A DNA stretch of 33,713 nt from the NCBI GenBank assembly GCA_030618315.1, contig JAUXDO010000002.1, positions 1-33,713 of the forward strand. Reading direction: 5' to 3'. A model generated the notes under the pieces. It was given only the letters and a program-made list of their open reading frames with translations. It did no database searches and was not told the DNA's origin. Of this stretch, positions 1 to 9,662 are shown piece after piece (the stretch's first letter is position 1; each line of letters starts with the position of its first letter). Source of the stretch: Candidatus Peregrinibacteria bacterium. Lineage in GTDB: Bacteria; Patescibacteriota; Gracilibacteria; UM-FILTER-43-11. A program made the translations under genes and the position numbers.

Positions 1-52
1 TTGCTAGTATAATTGAGACTTTCAGGGAGGGGCGTAGTTTCCTGAGAGTCAT
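1..52 (-). CDS. probable 5' end of a leftward gene (partial)
   Basis: On the minus strand an ATG at 52-50 opens a frame that stays open for 17 codons to the window edge. It reads MTLRKLRPSLKVSIILA, a basic start followed by hydrophobic residues, as in a signal peptide or membrane anchor. A minus-strand promoter with a perfect TTGACA lies just upstream and would give a leader of about 20 nt, like other genes here. The product cannot be identified from 17 codons. It could be chance; the promoter is the main support. Confidence 0.4.
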   Translation of the reverse strand, partial: MTLRKLRPSLKVSIILA

Positions 53-78
53 GAATGGTTGTTTAGTTAGTGGTGAGT

Positions 79-107
79 ATATTATATAATGATTTGGGGA
101 ATGTCAA
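79..107 (-). promoter_or_regulatory. sigma70-like promoter, leftward
   Basis: The minus strand has -35 TTGACA (107-102), a 17-bp spacer and -10 TAATAT (84-79). An overlapping TATAAT would leave only 15 bp. Start of transcription is expected near 72. It would drive the partial leftward gene. Confidence 0.5.
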
Positions 108-181
108 GGGGTAGTTTTAATCTTCTTATATTTTTTCCCGCTACTAAATAATGAATGAAAAAACAAAAATAGGGAAACACT

Positions 182-233
182 TGAATCACATTAAATTTTC
201 TGCGCTAAAGCTCCGCAGATTTAACATGATTCA
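182..233. repeat. long near-perfect inverted repeat in divergent spacer
   Basis: Arms of about 20-23 nt (TGAATCA...TCTGCG and CGCAGA...TGATTCA) flank a short loop. A second 6-bp hairpin, TCCTGC/GCAGGA, follows at 235-267. The block is bracketed by imperfect direct repeats starting CGCTACTAA near 140 and 291. The spacer 53-338 has no gene. The shape suggests a small palindromic insertion or a bidirectional structural element; no T-run follows, so a simple terminator is less likely. Confidence 0.55.
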
Positions 234-338
234 TCCTGCGTTTCAGTCGTCCCACTAAGCAGGACTCCTTACACTTCGGAACATGTTTCTCGCTACTAAC
301 TAAATATGCTAAAATGTGCAGTACCTATTTAGTGTTAC

Positions 339-3300
339 ATGCTTAAAAACTTAACAAAAATTTGTTCCTCCAGGAAAATTCAAAAATTCTTTTTTGTTCT
401 CCTTTTTCTTGTGCTGATTTTTAGCATATATATCACAATTCCATATCCTTATATTCTTGGAGCTGATGCGCCACAACATTTAAACAAAGTAAGCATAAAT
501 GCGCCAATCACTATGCATTTTAGCCAAAGCATGAATAAGCAAAGTGTTGAAGATAAATTTCAAATACACCCGCAAATAAATGGTGATTTTGTTTGGCCTA
601 ATAAAAAAACACTTGAGTTTTATCCAAGTGAAACATTCAAAATTGGAGATAGGTATAAAATAACTATAAGTTCTCAGGCAAAAAATATTTATAGAAAGTC
701 GCTTGGGTCGAATATTGCGATGCATTTTTTTATTACGGGACCTCCTTATGTAAAATTTGTTTCACCAAATTTTCCAATAGAGAGGCAATTGATAAGCTAT
801 GGAGGTTCTATGGAGAGGCAATCAACAGCCCCTCAAGAGCCTATCAAAAGCCCTTCAATAGAATCCGTTCCTATTATTTCATCGGATCAAGTAATTACCG
901 TTATGTTTGATAGACCGATGGGCTGGTCGGATAATACAAAAATTGATTTACTTCGGATTAATCCTCATGTTGAAGGTGAATATCGATTTCTGGGTATGAG
1001 TGCATTTCAATTTATTCCTGAATCCTGGCCTACCGGCACACGTTTTAAATTAACTGTTCCATCTAATATTCAGGCTCGTGATGGTGGTGAAACTGAAGAT
1101 GAATTTAGTTGGTATATTGAGACATCACCACTTCGCATTGTTAAAACTACTCCTGAAATTGGTGAAGAAAATGTTGGGACTAATACTCCTTTGACAATAG
1201 TTTTTAATCAGCCAATTGATTTAAATCAAATTCAGCCGGGTAATAACTCTTTGATATATCCATCAAACGACGTTGATGCGGATGTTAATCCAAAATCTGA
1301 CGGCTTCTTTAATACGGAAATAATTTACGGAAAAAACTCTCAGGGGATTACTGATAAAGCCATATTGGTTTTTGAGCCTACTTTTTCGTATTTATATGAC
1401 ACTGAATATAAATTTGTTATGAAAGCTGGGCTTTCAGGTAATTCTACGGATGCGATAGATGGCGTCGGGTCGTTAGGAATGAAGCAGGATTATGAATTGA
1501 CTTTTAAAACTACACAGGCTCCTGGTGTAATTGATTTTACAGGTCCATCTGATAAAAATCCGAATATTTTTATCTCATTCTCAACAGATATGACTGTAAA
1601 AGAGATTATGGAACACTTGATGATCAGCCCCGAGCCCCTTTCGCCGATAACGATAATAATGAGTGAAAATAACAGAGAGGCTGAAATTCATTGTAAATTT
1701 GCAGTTAATACAGATTATGAACTTGAGCTGAATGCACCACTAAAAGATATTGCTGGAAATGAAATAAAAAATAGTTTTAAAAAAGCATTCAGGGTGAAAG
1801 ATCCATATCAAAAATTGCAATGGGACACGGGTGATAATCTGGATTTATTTGCAAGAGAAGTTAATCCGGAATTTATTATAAAAAGTAAGAATATTAATGA
1901 GCTTAATTTGGAATTATGTAAGGTATCAGAGCGAAATTTTATGACAACCAATGAGAATCAGAATTGGGAGAACTATAGTTGTTATTCAAACCCAATTTCA
2001 TATAAAATCCATCCGGATAGTGGCTCTGCATTGCTAAATTTGTCCTCTATATTTAATAGAGAATTTCAACCTGGTATATATTATTTTTCAGCAAAAAGTA
2101 GTAATTCTTCCAAAGTCGGAGACAGCAAAAAAATATATAAAATATTTCTGGTTTCTGATACAGCTCTGATTCTTAAAAAATCTCAAAATAGCTTACTTTT
2201 ATGGGCAACAGATATTGTTACAGGTGAACCTGCCGCGCGTATGGAGCTAACTTTTTATAGTTATGATGGAAAAGAAATCGGCAGAGGCGTTACAGATGGA
2301 GATGGTATCTATAAGATTATTCGTGATTATGAAGAAGGAGTATATATTGTTGGAGAACAAAATATTGGTGAGAAAAAAAGATGGACGATGATTTATGATT
2401 TTTGGCTTACCTCTGAGCAAAATATTTCAAGTTCAATAAATTCTGAGTGGATAAAGAATGGTGAACTGCGTGCATATTTAATGTATAACAAAAATGTATT
2501 AACTGCCGGTGACAAGATGGATATTAAGGGCATACTCCGGGTAGATAATGATGCGCAATTTTCTATTCCCGAAGAAAAGAAAGTAATAATTGCAATTGAA
2601 GATAGTCAGCAAAATTTACTGATTGATGAAACTATTGCAATTAGAAGAAATGGATCATTTGACACCTCTATTACAATCCCACCCGATGCCTTTTCTGGTA
2701 ACTACCGCATCGTTGTATATAGCGCTTCTGGTGATAAACTGCAGACGAATGAGTCGGTCATTACTATTAATAGAGAGGATTCCCCCTTTCTTATGAACTG
2801 GATTAATCCCAAAAATGATTATTTTGCGCATGAGACTGTATCTGTAACGCTAAAAGCTAATTATTTTGTTGGAATCCCTGCCTCCAGCCTAAGGGGCTCA
2901 TGGGATCTTTATAGAAAACCGTACTACTTCAATAATTATAAAAACAACTCATTCTATTCTTTTGGTAATAAGGAAAATATTCTCTGTTCCAATGGCGGTT
3001 GCCCTAATGATGAAGAATTTGTTGCCAGTGGTGAATTTAGTTTTGATCCTAATGGCATAGCTCAAATTGTACTGGCAGATAATGAAAGAAGTTATCTTAA
3101 ATCAGAAAATGAATACTATTTAGTAGCAACCGCAAGCAGTGTCAACGGTAGTAAGGTATCAAAATCTCTTAGATTTATTGTCCATAATGGAAAACAATAT
3201 GTAGGGCTTAGCTCCAAGCATTATTTACTTAAACAGAATGAAAGTGCGGAAATTTCGATTGTTGTTTCTGATACCAAAGGAAATTTAATTGAAGATAAAA

Positions 3301-6300
3301 AAGTAAATCTGTCTTTAATTCAAATGTCTGATGGAAATGAGGGGAAGTCGCGTTACAGTGACAATATTATCGTTACCTCAGAACCTGTTAATCTTTCGAT
3401 TCCAATAACAAACAAAATACCCGAGGGAATATATAAGCTTAAAGCAAAAAGTCAGGATGATTTTGGAAATTATACAATTTCAGAACTCGAACTATATGTA
3501 ATAAATGGAAATGGCAATGCAATTTTTAATGATTTGAAAATTTTAATGGACCAGCCTGAATACTATGTTGGAGGCAAAACCCGTATGCTTATTAACTACC
3601 CTGATGCTTCATCGGAAAAACCCACAACAGCACTTGTAACTTATGAACGAGTAGGTGTTCTTGGCTATAGAATAGTTGAATTAACTTCGCCTCTAACCGA
3701 AGTTGATATTCCAATTATTAAAGAAATGATTCCGAATATGCATATTTCAGTTACTCTGATTGAGCAAAATTCTGATAAGCTGGATGATCTACTTCAAGCT
3801 CAGGAAAAACGTCGTTTAGAAATTAAAAGCAGACAAACTGAGGTTGAAATCATATTGCTGGAGGAAGAACTTGCCTTGCTGCAGGCAGATGAAAATTCGA
3901 ATGAAGACGATGTAGAACTTTTACTTCAGAAAATTGAATTATTTAACGAATCAACTATTGAAATATCAGACGATGAAAATGACGGTGATATTAAATTCAT
4001 GCCAACGATAAAAAGAGATGATATCAATGTGATTATCAGTAATCCTGATCAGATAATAAATATAGATATTTTGCCGGAACCGTCTAATCCCCGCCCTGGT
4101 GAAGAAGTAACTATAAAACTTCACACATATGATTATCAAAATCGCCAAATTCCGTCAGTAGTTTCATTGAATATTTCTGAAAAACAAATGGGATCTGACA
4201 GCAATACAAATCTTACACTTTTTGATTATTTTTTGAAACTACGGGATTCTCAGGTGTTTATGTCTTCCAATATTTCGCTATTAGATGATCAACTCTCAAG
4301 ACAACAATCCGTTTTGCCTTCTTATTCCCTGAATCAGATGAGTGAAATCAGTAATTCCTCATATTTCAATCCATTGATTCTTACTGACGATAGCGGTTAT
4401 GGAGAAATTACTTTTACGCTTCCGGATAAGCATATGGCTTGGCAAATAAATGCGTTAGCCACAAGTAAAGAAAATAATTTTGGCAACTCAAGCATGAATT
4501 TATTTGCCAAGAAGAGATTAGTTATTACTCCAATATTACCAGCATTTGTTATTCCTGGTGATCAAATAACGATTACTGCCAAAGTTCAGAATTTATCTGA
4601 CTCGGATATAAAAACGGCCATTGAATTACTTGCCGGTGAAATTGATGTAAAAGGAGGAACAAAGAAAAACCTAACAATAAAGTCGGGGGAGACGATTAAT
4701 ATTGATTGGGACGTAATTATTGGATTTTTTAATGAAGAAACTAATTTCAAAATAGCTTTTCGCTCACGAGAAGATTATGTTGAAACTAATTTACCTATAA
4801 AAAAACTAAAAACTTACGTAATTTTTGGAAATAGCGGAATAATTTCTGCTAAAGGCGGATCCACCTCTGGCGAAGAAGATGAACGAGTGGAAAGCATCAG
4901 AATTCCTCAAAATGCTGTTTCTGACGTTGGGGATTTAAGCTTATCACTAAGCGCATCACCTATCAGTATTGCAAAAAATTATGCAAAATCTCTTGGGGAT
5001 TATTCTTTTAATTCAACTGAAAAAATAGCTAGTCGCCTTATTTCTGACATTATTTTTCTACGTCCTGAAAAAAGTGACATGACAACCAAAACACTTAGTG
5101 ATGAAATTCAATCTACAGTTCTTGAGTTACAAAATCTTCAAAGACAAGACGGTGGGTATGCATTTTTTAAAGGAGCTGATGAAAGCAATCCTTGGCTTAC
5201 TGCCTATGTTACTTATGCATTAGGTTTAGCTGATGGACTGTTCGATGTTTCAGCAAATTCAAAAGAGGCCGGAATTAAATACTTGTGGGGAAAATTAAAT
5301 AATGAATCTTTATCAGACCAATTTTTTATTCTGTGGGCATTAAGTGAGCTTGAGGAATATGACACAGTTACTACATTGGATTTATATAAAAAACGTAATG
5401 TGAGTTCGCTTTCCGGAAAAGCATTTTTACTTATGAATATTCAAAATCTGGTTGAAGCTGGTCAAAAAAGTGCCCAACCTTTTCTCGAAAAGCTAAAATC
5501 AGAAATTGTTGAAGAAAAAATTACCGATGATAACTGGATTTATTTTGAAGAGGAAAAAGGAGAAAATTTGGATACCGATATTCGTAGTACTGCAATTGTT
5601 CTGATGTCACTAGCCAAATTAAGTGATGAAAATCCAATATTAATGCCGATTATTGAATATTTAGCTTCAAATACAACTACGCTTATTAACAATTTTAACT
5701 CGCAGGAAGTCATATGGTTACTTCTTGCATTGACTGAGATGACAAACCAACATGAATTAAATGTTAATTTCACTACAAAAGCAAAAGTGAATAATAAAAC
5801 TGTAATTGATGAATCTATTCAGACGGAAAATATTCAGGATATTTATTCCGCGATTTTGCCGATTTCTGAACTTAAAGGAACTGACCAAGTGAATGAGCTA
5901 AGAATCAGCAAAGAAGGTAGTGGTGATCTTTTCTTCAGCACATCACTTTCTTATTCATTACAGAATGATAAAATACTGCCGATTGAAGAAAATGCGGTTA
6001 TTACTAGGAATTACTACACACTTGAAGATTTTAATGAAGAAACGCCTCTTTCTGAACTGATGTCTGGCATATTATACAAAGGGGTCTTGACTCTGGTAAT
6101 ACCAGAAGATACTACCTATATTGCAATTGAAAATCCACTACCAGCCGGCCTTAAAGCACTTTCCTTTAATCCAGCTGTCAGCAATATTTCAATGCGATAC
6201 GAAAGGGATGAGTCCGCACGGGCGAACGGTCTTACATGGATAGATAATCCATTGTGGCTATTTGATTATTATTCGATTGAAGATGACAGAATGTTTCTTT

Positions 6301-6455
6301 ATTCGGAAAATCTGCCTGTAGGAATATATAAAATTGACTACTTAGTACAGGCTGGTATGCATGGTAAATACAATCACCTACCTGCGACAGTTAAACAGAT
6401 GTTTAATTCAGATATGTATAGCAGAACTGGTGGTGGATGGATGAGGATAAAATAA
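339..6455 (+). CDS. alpha-2-macroglobulin-like surface protein without a thioester
   Basis: This is a 2038-residue protein. Residues 17-41 form an N-terminal membrane anchor or uncleaved signal with no lipobox. Next come bacterial Ig-like (SbsA/Big_5-type) domains up to about residue 390, then macroglobulin beta-domains. Residues 1147-1218 are a charged coiled coil with an acidic tail where a bait region would be expected. The A2M signature region (MAWQINALATS..., then a GD-containing VNLS stretch) lies near 1365-1420, followed by a helical complement-like domain from about 1540 to 1800 and a C-terminal receptor-binding-like MG domain. Family members trap proteases with a CxEQ thioester. The matching place here reads YSFNSTEKIASR (S1559-T-E-K1562), so both reacting residues are gone. 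The fold assignment is firm; protease trapping, if retained, must be non-covalent. No penicillin-binding protein partner (pbpC) is nearby. The ATG follows a possible extended -10 (TGCTAAAAT, 307-315). Confidence 0.85.
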   Translation: MLKNLTKICSSRKIQKFFFVLLFLVLIFSIYITIPYPYILGADAPQHLNKVSINAPITMHFSQSMNKQSVEDKFQIHPQINGDFVWPNKKTLEFYPSETFKIGDRYKITISSQAKNIYRKSLGSNIAMHFFITGPPYVKFVSPNFPIERQLISYGGSMERQSTAPQEPIKSPSIESVPIISSDQVITVMFDRPMGWSDNTKIDLLRINPHVEGEYRFLGMSAFQFIPESWPTGTRFKLTVPSNIQARDGGETEDEFSWYIETSPLRIVKTTPEIGEENVGTNTPLTIVFNQPIDLNQIQPGNNSLIYPSNDVDADVNPKSDGFFNTEIIYGKNSQGITDKAILVFEPTFSYLYDTEYKFVMKAGLSGNSTDAIDGVGSLGMKQDYELTFKTTQAPGVIDFTGPSDKNPNIFISFSTDMTVKEIMEHLMISPEPLSPITIIMSENNREAEIHCKFAVNTDYELELNAPLKDIAGNEIKNSFKKAFRVKDPYQKLQWDTGDNLDLFAREVNPEFIIKSKNINELNLELCKVSERNFMTTNENQNWENYSCYSNPISYKIHPDSGSALLNLSSIFNREFQPGIYYFSAKSSNSSKVGDSKKIYKIFLVSDTALILKKSQNSLLLWATDIVTGEPAARMELTFYSYDGKEIGRGVTDGDGIYKIIRDYEEGVYIVGEQNIGEKKRWTMIYDFWLTSEQNISSSINSEWIKNGELRAYLMYNKNVLTAGDKMDIKGILRVDNDAQFSIPEEKKVIIAIEDSQQNLLIDETIAIRRNGSFDTSITIPPDAFSGNYRIVVYSASGDKLQTNESVITINREDSPFLMNWINPKNDYFAHETVSVTLKANYFVGIPASSLRGSWDLYRKPYYFNNYKNNSFYSFGNKENILCSNGGCPNDEEFVASGEFSFDPNGIAQIVLADNERSYLKSENEYYLVATASSVNGSKVSKSLRFIVHNGKQYVGLSSKHYLLKQNESAEISIVVSDTKGNLIEDKKVNLSLIQMSDGNEGKSRYSDNIIVTSEPVNLSIPITNKIPEGIYKLKAKSQDDFGNYTISELELYVINGNGNAIFNDLKILMDQPEYYVGGKTRMLINYPDASSEKPTTALVTYERVGVLGYRIVELTSPLTEVDIPIIKEMIPNMHISVTLIEQNSDKLDDLLQAQEKRRLEIKSRQTEVEIILLEEELALLQADENSNEDDVELLLQKIELFNESTIEISDDENDGDIKFMPTIKRDDINVIISNPDQIINIDILPEPSNPRPGEEVTIKLHTYDYQNRQIPSVVSLNISEKQMGSDSNTNLTLFDYFLKLRDSQVFMSSNISLLDDQLSRQQSVLPSYSLNQMSEISNSSYFNPLILTDDSGYGEITFTLPDKHMAWQINALATSKENNFGNSSMNLFAKKRLVITPILPAFVIPGDQITITAKVQNLSDSDIKTAIELLAGEIDVKGGTKKNLTIKSGETINIDWDVIIGFFNEETNFKIAFRSREDYVETNLPIKKLKTYVIFGNSGIISAKGGSTSGEEDERVESIRIPQNAVSDVGDLSLSLSASPISIAKNYAKSLGDYSFNSTEKIASRLISDIIFLRPEKSDMTTKTLSDEIQSTVLELQNLQRQDGGYAFFKGADESNPWLTAYVTYALGLADGLFDVSANSKEAGIKYLWGKLNNESLSDQFFILWALSELEEYDTVTTLDLYKKRNVSSLSGKAFLLMNIQNLVEAGQKSAQPFLEKLKSEIVEEKITDDNWIYFEEEKGENLDTDIRSTAIVLMSLAKLSDENPILMPIIEYLASNTTTLINNFNSQEVIWLLLALTEMTNQHELNVNFTTKAKVNNKTVIDESIQTENIQDIYSAILPISELKGTDQVNELRISKEGSGDLFFSTSLSYSLQNDKILPIEENAVITRNYYTLEDFNEETPLSELMSGILYKGVLTLVIPEDTTYIAIENPLPAGLKALSFNPAVSNISMRYERDESARANGLTWIDNPLWLFDYYSIEDDRMFLYSENLPVGIYKIDYLVQAGMHGKYNHLPATVKQMFNSDMYSRTGGGWMRIK

Positions 6456-6483
6456 TTGTCGTTGGTCGTTTGATTAACCGTTT

Positions 6484-6606
6484 GCAGTTTATGCGAAGTT
6501 GACCAGTGGTAAAATATCACGAAATGCACCGCTGGGCAATTTGGGCGAGCGAGCTTTGCGACCGCTCGTCCAAAATAGGGCAAAGCTTGTGAGCCGTACA
6601 AACTGC
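6484..6606. repeat. nested inverted-repeat structure between convergent genes
   Basis: An outer 7-bp helix GCAGTTT/AAACTGC (6484-6490, 6600-6606) encloses two hairpins. The first is CCAGTGG/CCGCTGG (6503-6509, 6529-6535). The second has a 12-bp stem, TTTGGGCGAGCG/CGCTCGTCCAAA (6540-6551, 6563-6574), with one G-T pair. It fills the 169-bp gap between the A2M gene and the convergent radical SAM gene. It may act as a terminator, but no T-run follows on either strand. Confidence 0.55.
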
Positions 6607-6624
6607 TGTTGTGTGTCTTTCTTA

Positions 6625-7662
6625 TTAGTCTAGATATGGTTTAGGGCATATCTCGTATCCACTACAGTAGTCACCCTTGCTTTCTGCTGTGATCCTGCAA
6701 CCGCCTAAACACTCATTCCATGTGTCACAAGTATTGCAAGGTTCACCGACTAGAGCTTGAGTTAAATTATTGCGTGCCAATATAATCTCCGAATTGCGCG
6801 CTTTTTTAATAGCATTCGGTTCATTTATGTTTGCCAGAGAAATCTGATCGCTTGCTGAGCAGGCTTTTATGTCACCATTGAGTGCAAAGTAGAGTTGATT
6901 TCTATAATATGCGCAACCATAAAATATGTGTGGCATTGCAATCCCTGCCTCGCTTATACCTATATCATGTTGAACCTCTTGGAGTTCTTTTATTAAGTCA
7001 GCAATTTGTTGGGTTGATGGGGATATTTTCCAATAGTCGTCATCAATTTCACCTCCACAACTCATCAATTCAAAATCAGCTCCAACATTATTTTTCAGAC
7101 ACCATCTGTAAAAATCAGGCGTAAACTGAATGTTATCCTTTCTTACTAAATTATTTAACCTAAATAATGATTCATCATAACCTGCTTCTTTAAGGTGTTT
7201 GATACCATCAATCATTCTTTTTGCCATTCCTTCTGATTTTCCTATCATCCTGGCCTGTGTTTGAATCTGACTAGCATCTCCGTCAGGATTGATGTCTAAT
7301 TTTCCGGTTATTTTTACACTATTTTGCATCAAAATTTCTGCTAATTCCGGATTAAGCGCAATCATATTTGTGTAAATTTGAATATCAATTCCTCTTTCTT
7401 TTACAATTTCGATAAACTCTTTCAAATCTTTCCACAATAGTGGTTCACCACCGACGAGTTGCACTTCCGCGATTTCTCTCCCTTTATATTCTTTGCTCAA
7501 ATCAACAATCCTTTGGGCTTGATCTAATGTTAATTGGGAACTTTTGTCATTTATTAAATTGTCTTCATGCATATAGCAGCCAGGACAATTGCATTGGCAT
7601 GCATGAGTGGTCTCCATGATAGCAATATCATAGTCCGAATAATTTTCTGACTTGAATGACAT
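6625..7662 (-). CDS. radical SAM/SPASM domain protein
   Basis: This 345-residue enzyme has the radical SAM cluster motif C22-x3-C26-x2-C29 followed by Y, and a GGEPLL motif near residue 72 that contacts S-adenosylmethionine. The C-terminal half is Cys-rich (FYGCAYY, IKACSAS, GEPCNTCDTWNECLGGC, DYCSGYEIC), which fits a SPASM domain binding auxiliary [4Fe-4S] clusters. Family members modify peptides or act as maturases; the substrate here is unknown. I looked for a precursor peptide gene in the 188-bp spacer upstream and found only frames of fewer than 10 codons. It is divergent from the PP2C gene and convergent with the A2M gene. The long N-terminal MSFKSENYSDYD before the core strand supports the start used. 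Confidence 0.85.
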   Translation of the reverse strand: MSFKSENYSDYDIAIMETTHACQCNCPGCYMHEDNLINDKSSQLTLDQAQRIVDLSKEYKGREIAEVQLVGGEPLLWKDLKEFIEIVKERGIDIQIYTNMIALNPELAEILMQNSVKITGKLDINPDGDASQIQTQARMIGKSEGMAKRMIDGIKHLKEAGYDESLFRLNNLVRKDNIQFTPDFYRWCLKNNVGADFELMSCGGEIDDDYWKISPSTQQIADLIKELQEVQHDIGISEAGIAMPHIFYGCAYYRNQLYFALNGDIKACSASDQISLANINEPNAIKKARNSEIILARNNLTQALVGEPCNTCDTWNECLGGCRITAESKGDYCSGYEICPKPYLD

Positions 7663-7792
7663 AAAATATTAGTACCTAAAAGCAAGGGTGTTATCTTACC
7701 TCAAATATTAAAATATGTCACATATCTAATAACTAACTACGTTTAATGCATATGAGCATATTGGTTTGTTAATTTTTTAGCAGTGGAAATAC

Positions 7793-7821
7793 TTGCTTTT
7801 TTGTTTTATTTATGTTATAAT
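7793..7821 (+). promoter_or_regulatory. sigma70-like promoter of the PP2C gene
   Basis: -35 TTGCTT (7793-7798), 17-bp spacer, -10 TATAAT (7816-7821). Expected start near 7828, giving a leader of about 23 nt with no Shine-Dalgarno sequence before the ATG at 7851. Confidence 0.65.
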
Positions 7822-7850
7822 AAACTACTAAAAAGAAAATATAAAATAAT

Positions 7851-9182
7851 ATGAACAATATAAATAATGCACAAAATTTAGAAGCAAGCATACCAATTGA
7901 AGTAGATATATCTGATTACGCAAGATCTAAATATCCTGATGGTTCTACCGTGCTTCTTCCGCATAAAGGCAAAGAAATCGAAGCGAAGATAATGCATTTT
8001 AATGAGGAATCCGGAAAATTTAGAGTAATTTGGGAAAAAAATGGGGCTATTAATTCAAAAAATATCAGTCTTGAGGAATTAGATAACTATAACGAAACAG
8101 ATCTTTCGCCAGAAAAACAAAGAGCTGAAGTTTTAAGTATTATTAACAGTCCTTCGGGCTATAAATCCGAATTAACAGAAGATGCTTATACAAGTGTGGC
8201 AGATTTTGCTGAACAAATTGGAGAATCTGGTAACTCTAAATTGCTTGATGGTGAAAACGCAAAAAGTTTGGCTGATGGAATGAGGTCATTTGGATTTGCG
8301 GATTTAGCTCGTATTACGGCATCTACCGATATAGGTGTAGGAAAAACAGAAAATCAAGACCGCGTTATGATAAATAGTAAATTCGGTGTGACAGCTGTAA
8401 TCGATGGCATTGGTGGTGAAGAGGATGGTGGTATTTTTGCACAAATATTCTCAGAAGAACTGGGAACATCACCTCTTGCACCAATACAAGCAGCATATAA
8501 TGCTTTAGAAAAAGCAAAAAAATTAGGATTGAATAAAATGGCAGCAGCCTGCTTCATGTCCGCAAGACTTCACCGTGAAGATAATGGAAAATTGTATTTT
8601 ACCGACATTGTTCAGGCCGGAGATGTAAAAATGATTATTCTGGATGACAATGGAGATGTTTACTGGAGCTCAAGGGATCAGTCACTTGTGGATTTGATAG
8701 CCAATGGTGATGTGACCTATAAGCAATTAGCTACGCAAGTACCTAAAAATAATCCTGTAATGAGAGTTATGAAAGAGAGATCAAAAAAAGGACAAGTGCT
8801 TTTATCAAAAGACGAAGCAATTTATTCCACCCTTAGAAGTAGGGTTGTTAATTATGTTGGAGGTGAAATTGAAGTTGATTTAAAAGATTACCGAGATGTT
8901 CCTGTAAAAAAAGGATACAGGATGATAATGACAAGCGACGGTGTTTCAGATAATTTTACTAATGAAGAAATCGCTGATTTAGTGCGCGGAAAAAGTGCTG
9001 AAGAAGGAATGATAGCCCTTTCAGAATCCACAACTAATAGGATGCTTAATGGAAAAAAGATAATCGAAGAAACCAATAGATTAGGTGGCAGAGCTAAGCT
9101 TGGAAAATTTAGCGATGGATTTAAAACTTTGCCAAAAGCTAATGGTGATAATCGCGGAGTAGTTATTGAAGATGTTTTATAG
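7851..9182 (+). CDS. PP2C-family Ser/Thr protein phosphatase
   Basis: The protein has 443 residues. Residues 1-85 include a small beta-rich stretch (GSTVLLPHKGKEIEAKI...FRVIWEKNG) that resembles an SH3/Tudor-like barrel, then a helical linker. The PPM catalytic domain starts near 155. Metal-binding motifs are present: TENQDR (D170), VIDGIGG (D185), an AGD motif near 258, and TSDGVSDN (D363). It should be an Mn/Mg-dependent phosphoprotein phosphatase in the cytoplasm; no membrane segment is seen. No Ser/Thr kinase lies in the window, so its partner is elsewhere. It has its own promoter and is followed, after 105 bp and a second promoter, by a small acidic protein. The family call is strong; the N-terminal domain call is only a resemblance. 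Confidence 0.85.
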   Translation: MNNINNAQNLEASIPIEVDISDYARSKYPDGSTVLLPHKGKEIEAKIMHFNEESGKFRVIWEKNGAINSKNISLEELDNYNETDLSPEKQRAEVLSIINSPSGYKSELTEDAYTSVADFAEQIGESGNSKLLDGENAKSLADGMRSFGFADLARITASTDIGVGKTENQDRVMINSKFGVTAVIDGIGGEEDGGIFAQIFSEELGTSPLAPIQAAYNALEKAKKLGLNKMAAACFMSARLHREDNGKLYFTDIVQAGDVKMIILDDNGDVYWSSRDQSLVDLIANGDVTYKQLATQVPKNNPVMRVMKERSKKGQVLLSKDEAIYSTLRSRVVNYVGGEIEVDLKDYRDVPVKKGYRMIMTSDGVSDNFTNEEIADLVRGKSAEEGMIALSESTTNRMLNGKKIIEETNRLGGRAKLGKFSDGFKTLPKANGDNRGVVIEDVL

Positions 9183-9235
9183 CTTTCAAATATAGCCTTA
9201 ATTTGGATTTTGTATAATTTAATGTGCTTTTTTAT

Positions 9236-9263
9236 TTGACATATCTAAAATTTTCAGTATAAT
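9236..9263 (+). promoter_or_regulatory. sigma70-like promoter
   Basis: Perfect -35 TTGACA (9236-9241), 16-bp spacer, perfect -10 TATAAT (9258-9263). The predicted start near 9270 leaves a leader of only about 17 nt before the ATG at 9288. Confidence 0.75.
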
Positions 9264-9287
9264 GACATCCTATTTATAGAATATTTT

Positions 9288-9662
9288 ATGGATGACACCC
9301 CTAATGACACAATAATTGACGAAGAAGATGAGGAAGATAGCTTTTTTGACATTAGTAAAATAGAACTTTCAAATGATGTTAAAATATCTGATCAACAAGT
9401 TTTTGCTATGAGTAAGCTGATTGAGGAAGGGCGAAAAATAACATTCGAGGGCGATGGCGATGCTATGAAAAATGTCAAATTTCATAAAAATAGGTCTCAT
9501 TTATCTAGGTCAGCTGATAGTGTGCATCTTGCATTCTCTCAAATAATAGGAGAAAGCAGAATGCGTAGCACAGTATTTCTTACACAATCTGATGCTAATG
9601 ATTTTGGCATTGATTTGAAAAAGATACAAGAGATGCGAAAGGATATACCTGAAAATTATTAA
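9288..9662 (+). CDS. small acidic protein of unknown function
   Basis: This 124-residue protein begins with a strongly acidic, probably disordered segment (residues 1-18, rich in D and E). A mixed alpha/beta part follows with a basic patch KFHKNRSHLSR near 64-74. No signal peptide or membrane helix is visible and I recognise no family. It has a near-consensus promoter of its own, so it is probably a real, well-transcribed gene. Its stop overlaps the stop of the convergent lipoprotein gene by four bases. Confidence 0.6.
   Translation: MDDTPNDTIIDEEDEEDSFFDISKIELSNDVKISDQQVFAMSKLIEEGRKITFEGDGDAMKNVKFHKNRSHLSRSADSVHLAFSQIIGESRMRSTVFLTQSDANDFGIDLKKIQEMRKDIPENY

Noticed and set aside
53..338. tRNA or small RNA gene in the first spacer
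   Set aside because: The hairpins do not make a cloverleaf, and there is no T-loop (GGTTCRA) or CCA-adjacent acceptor stem.
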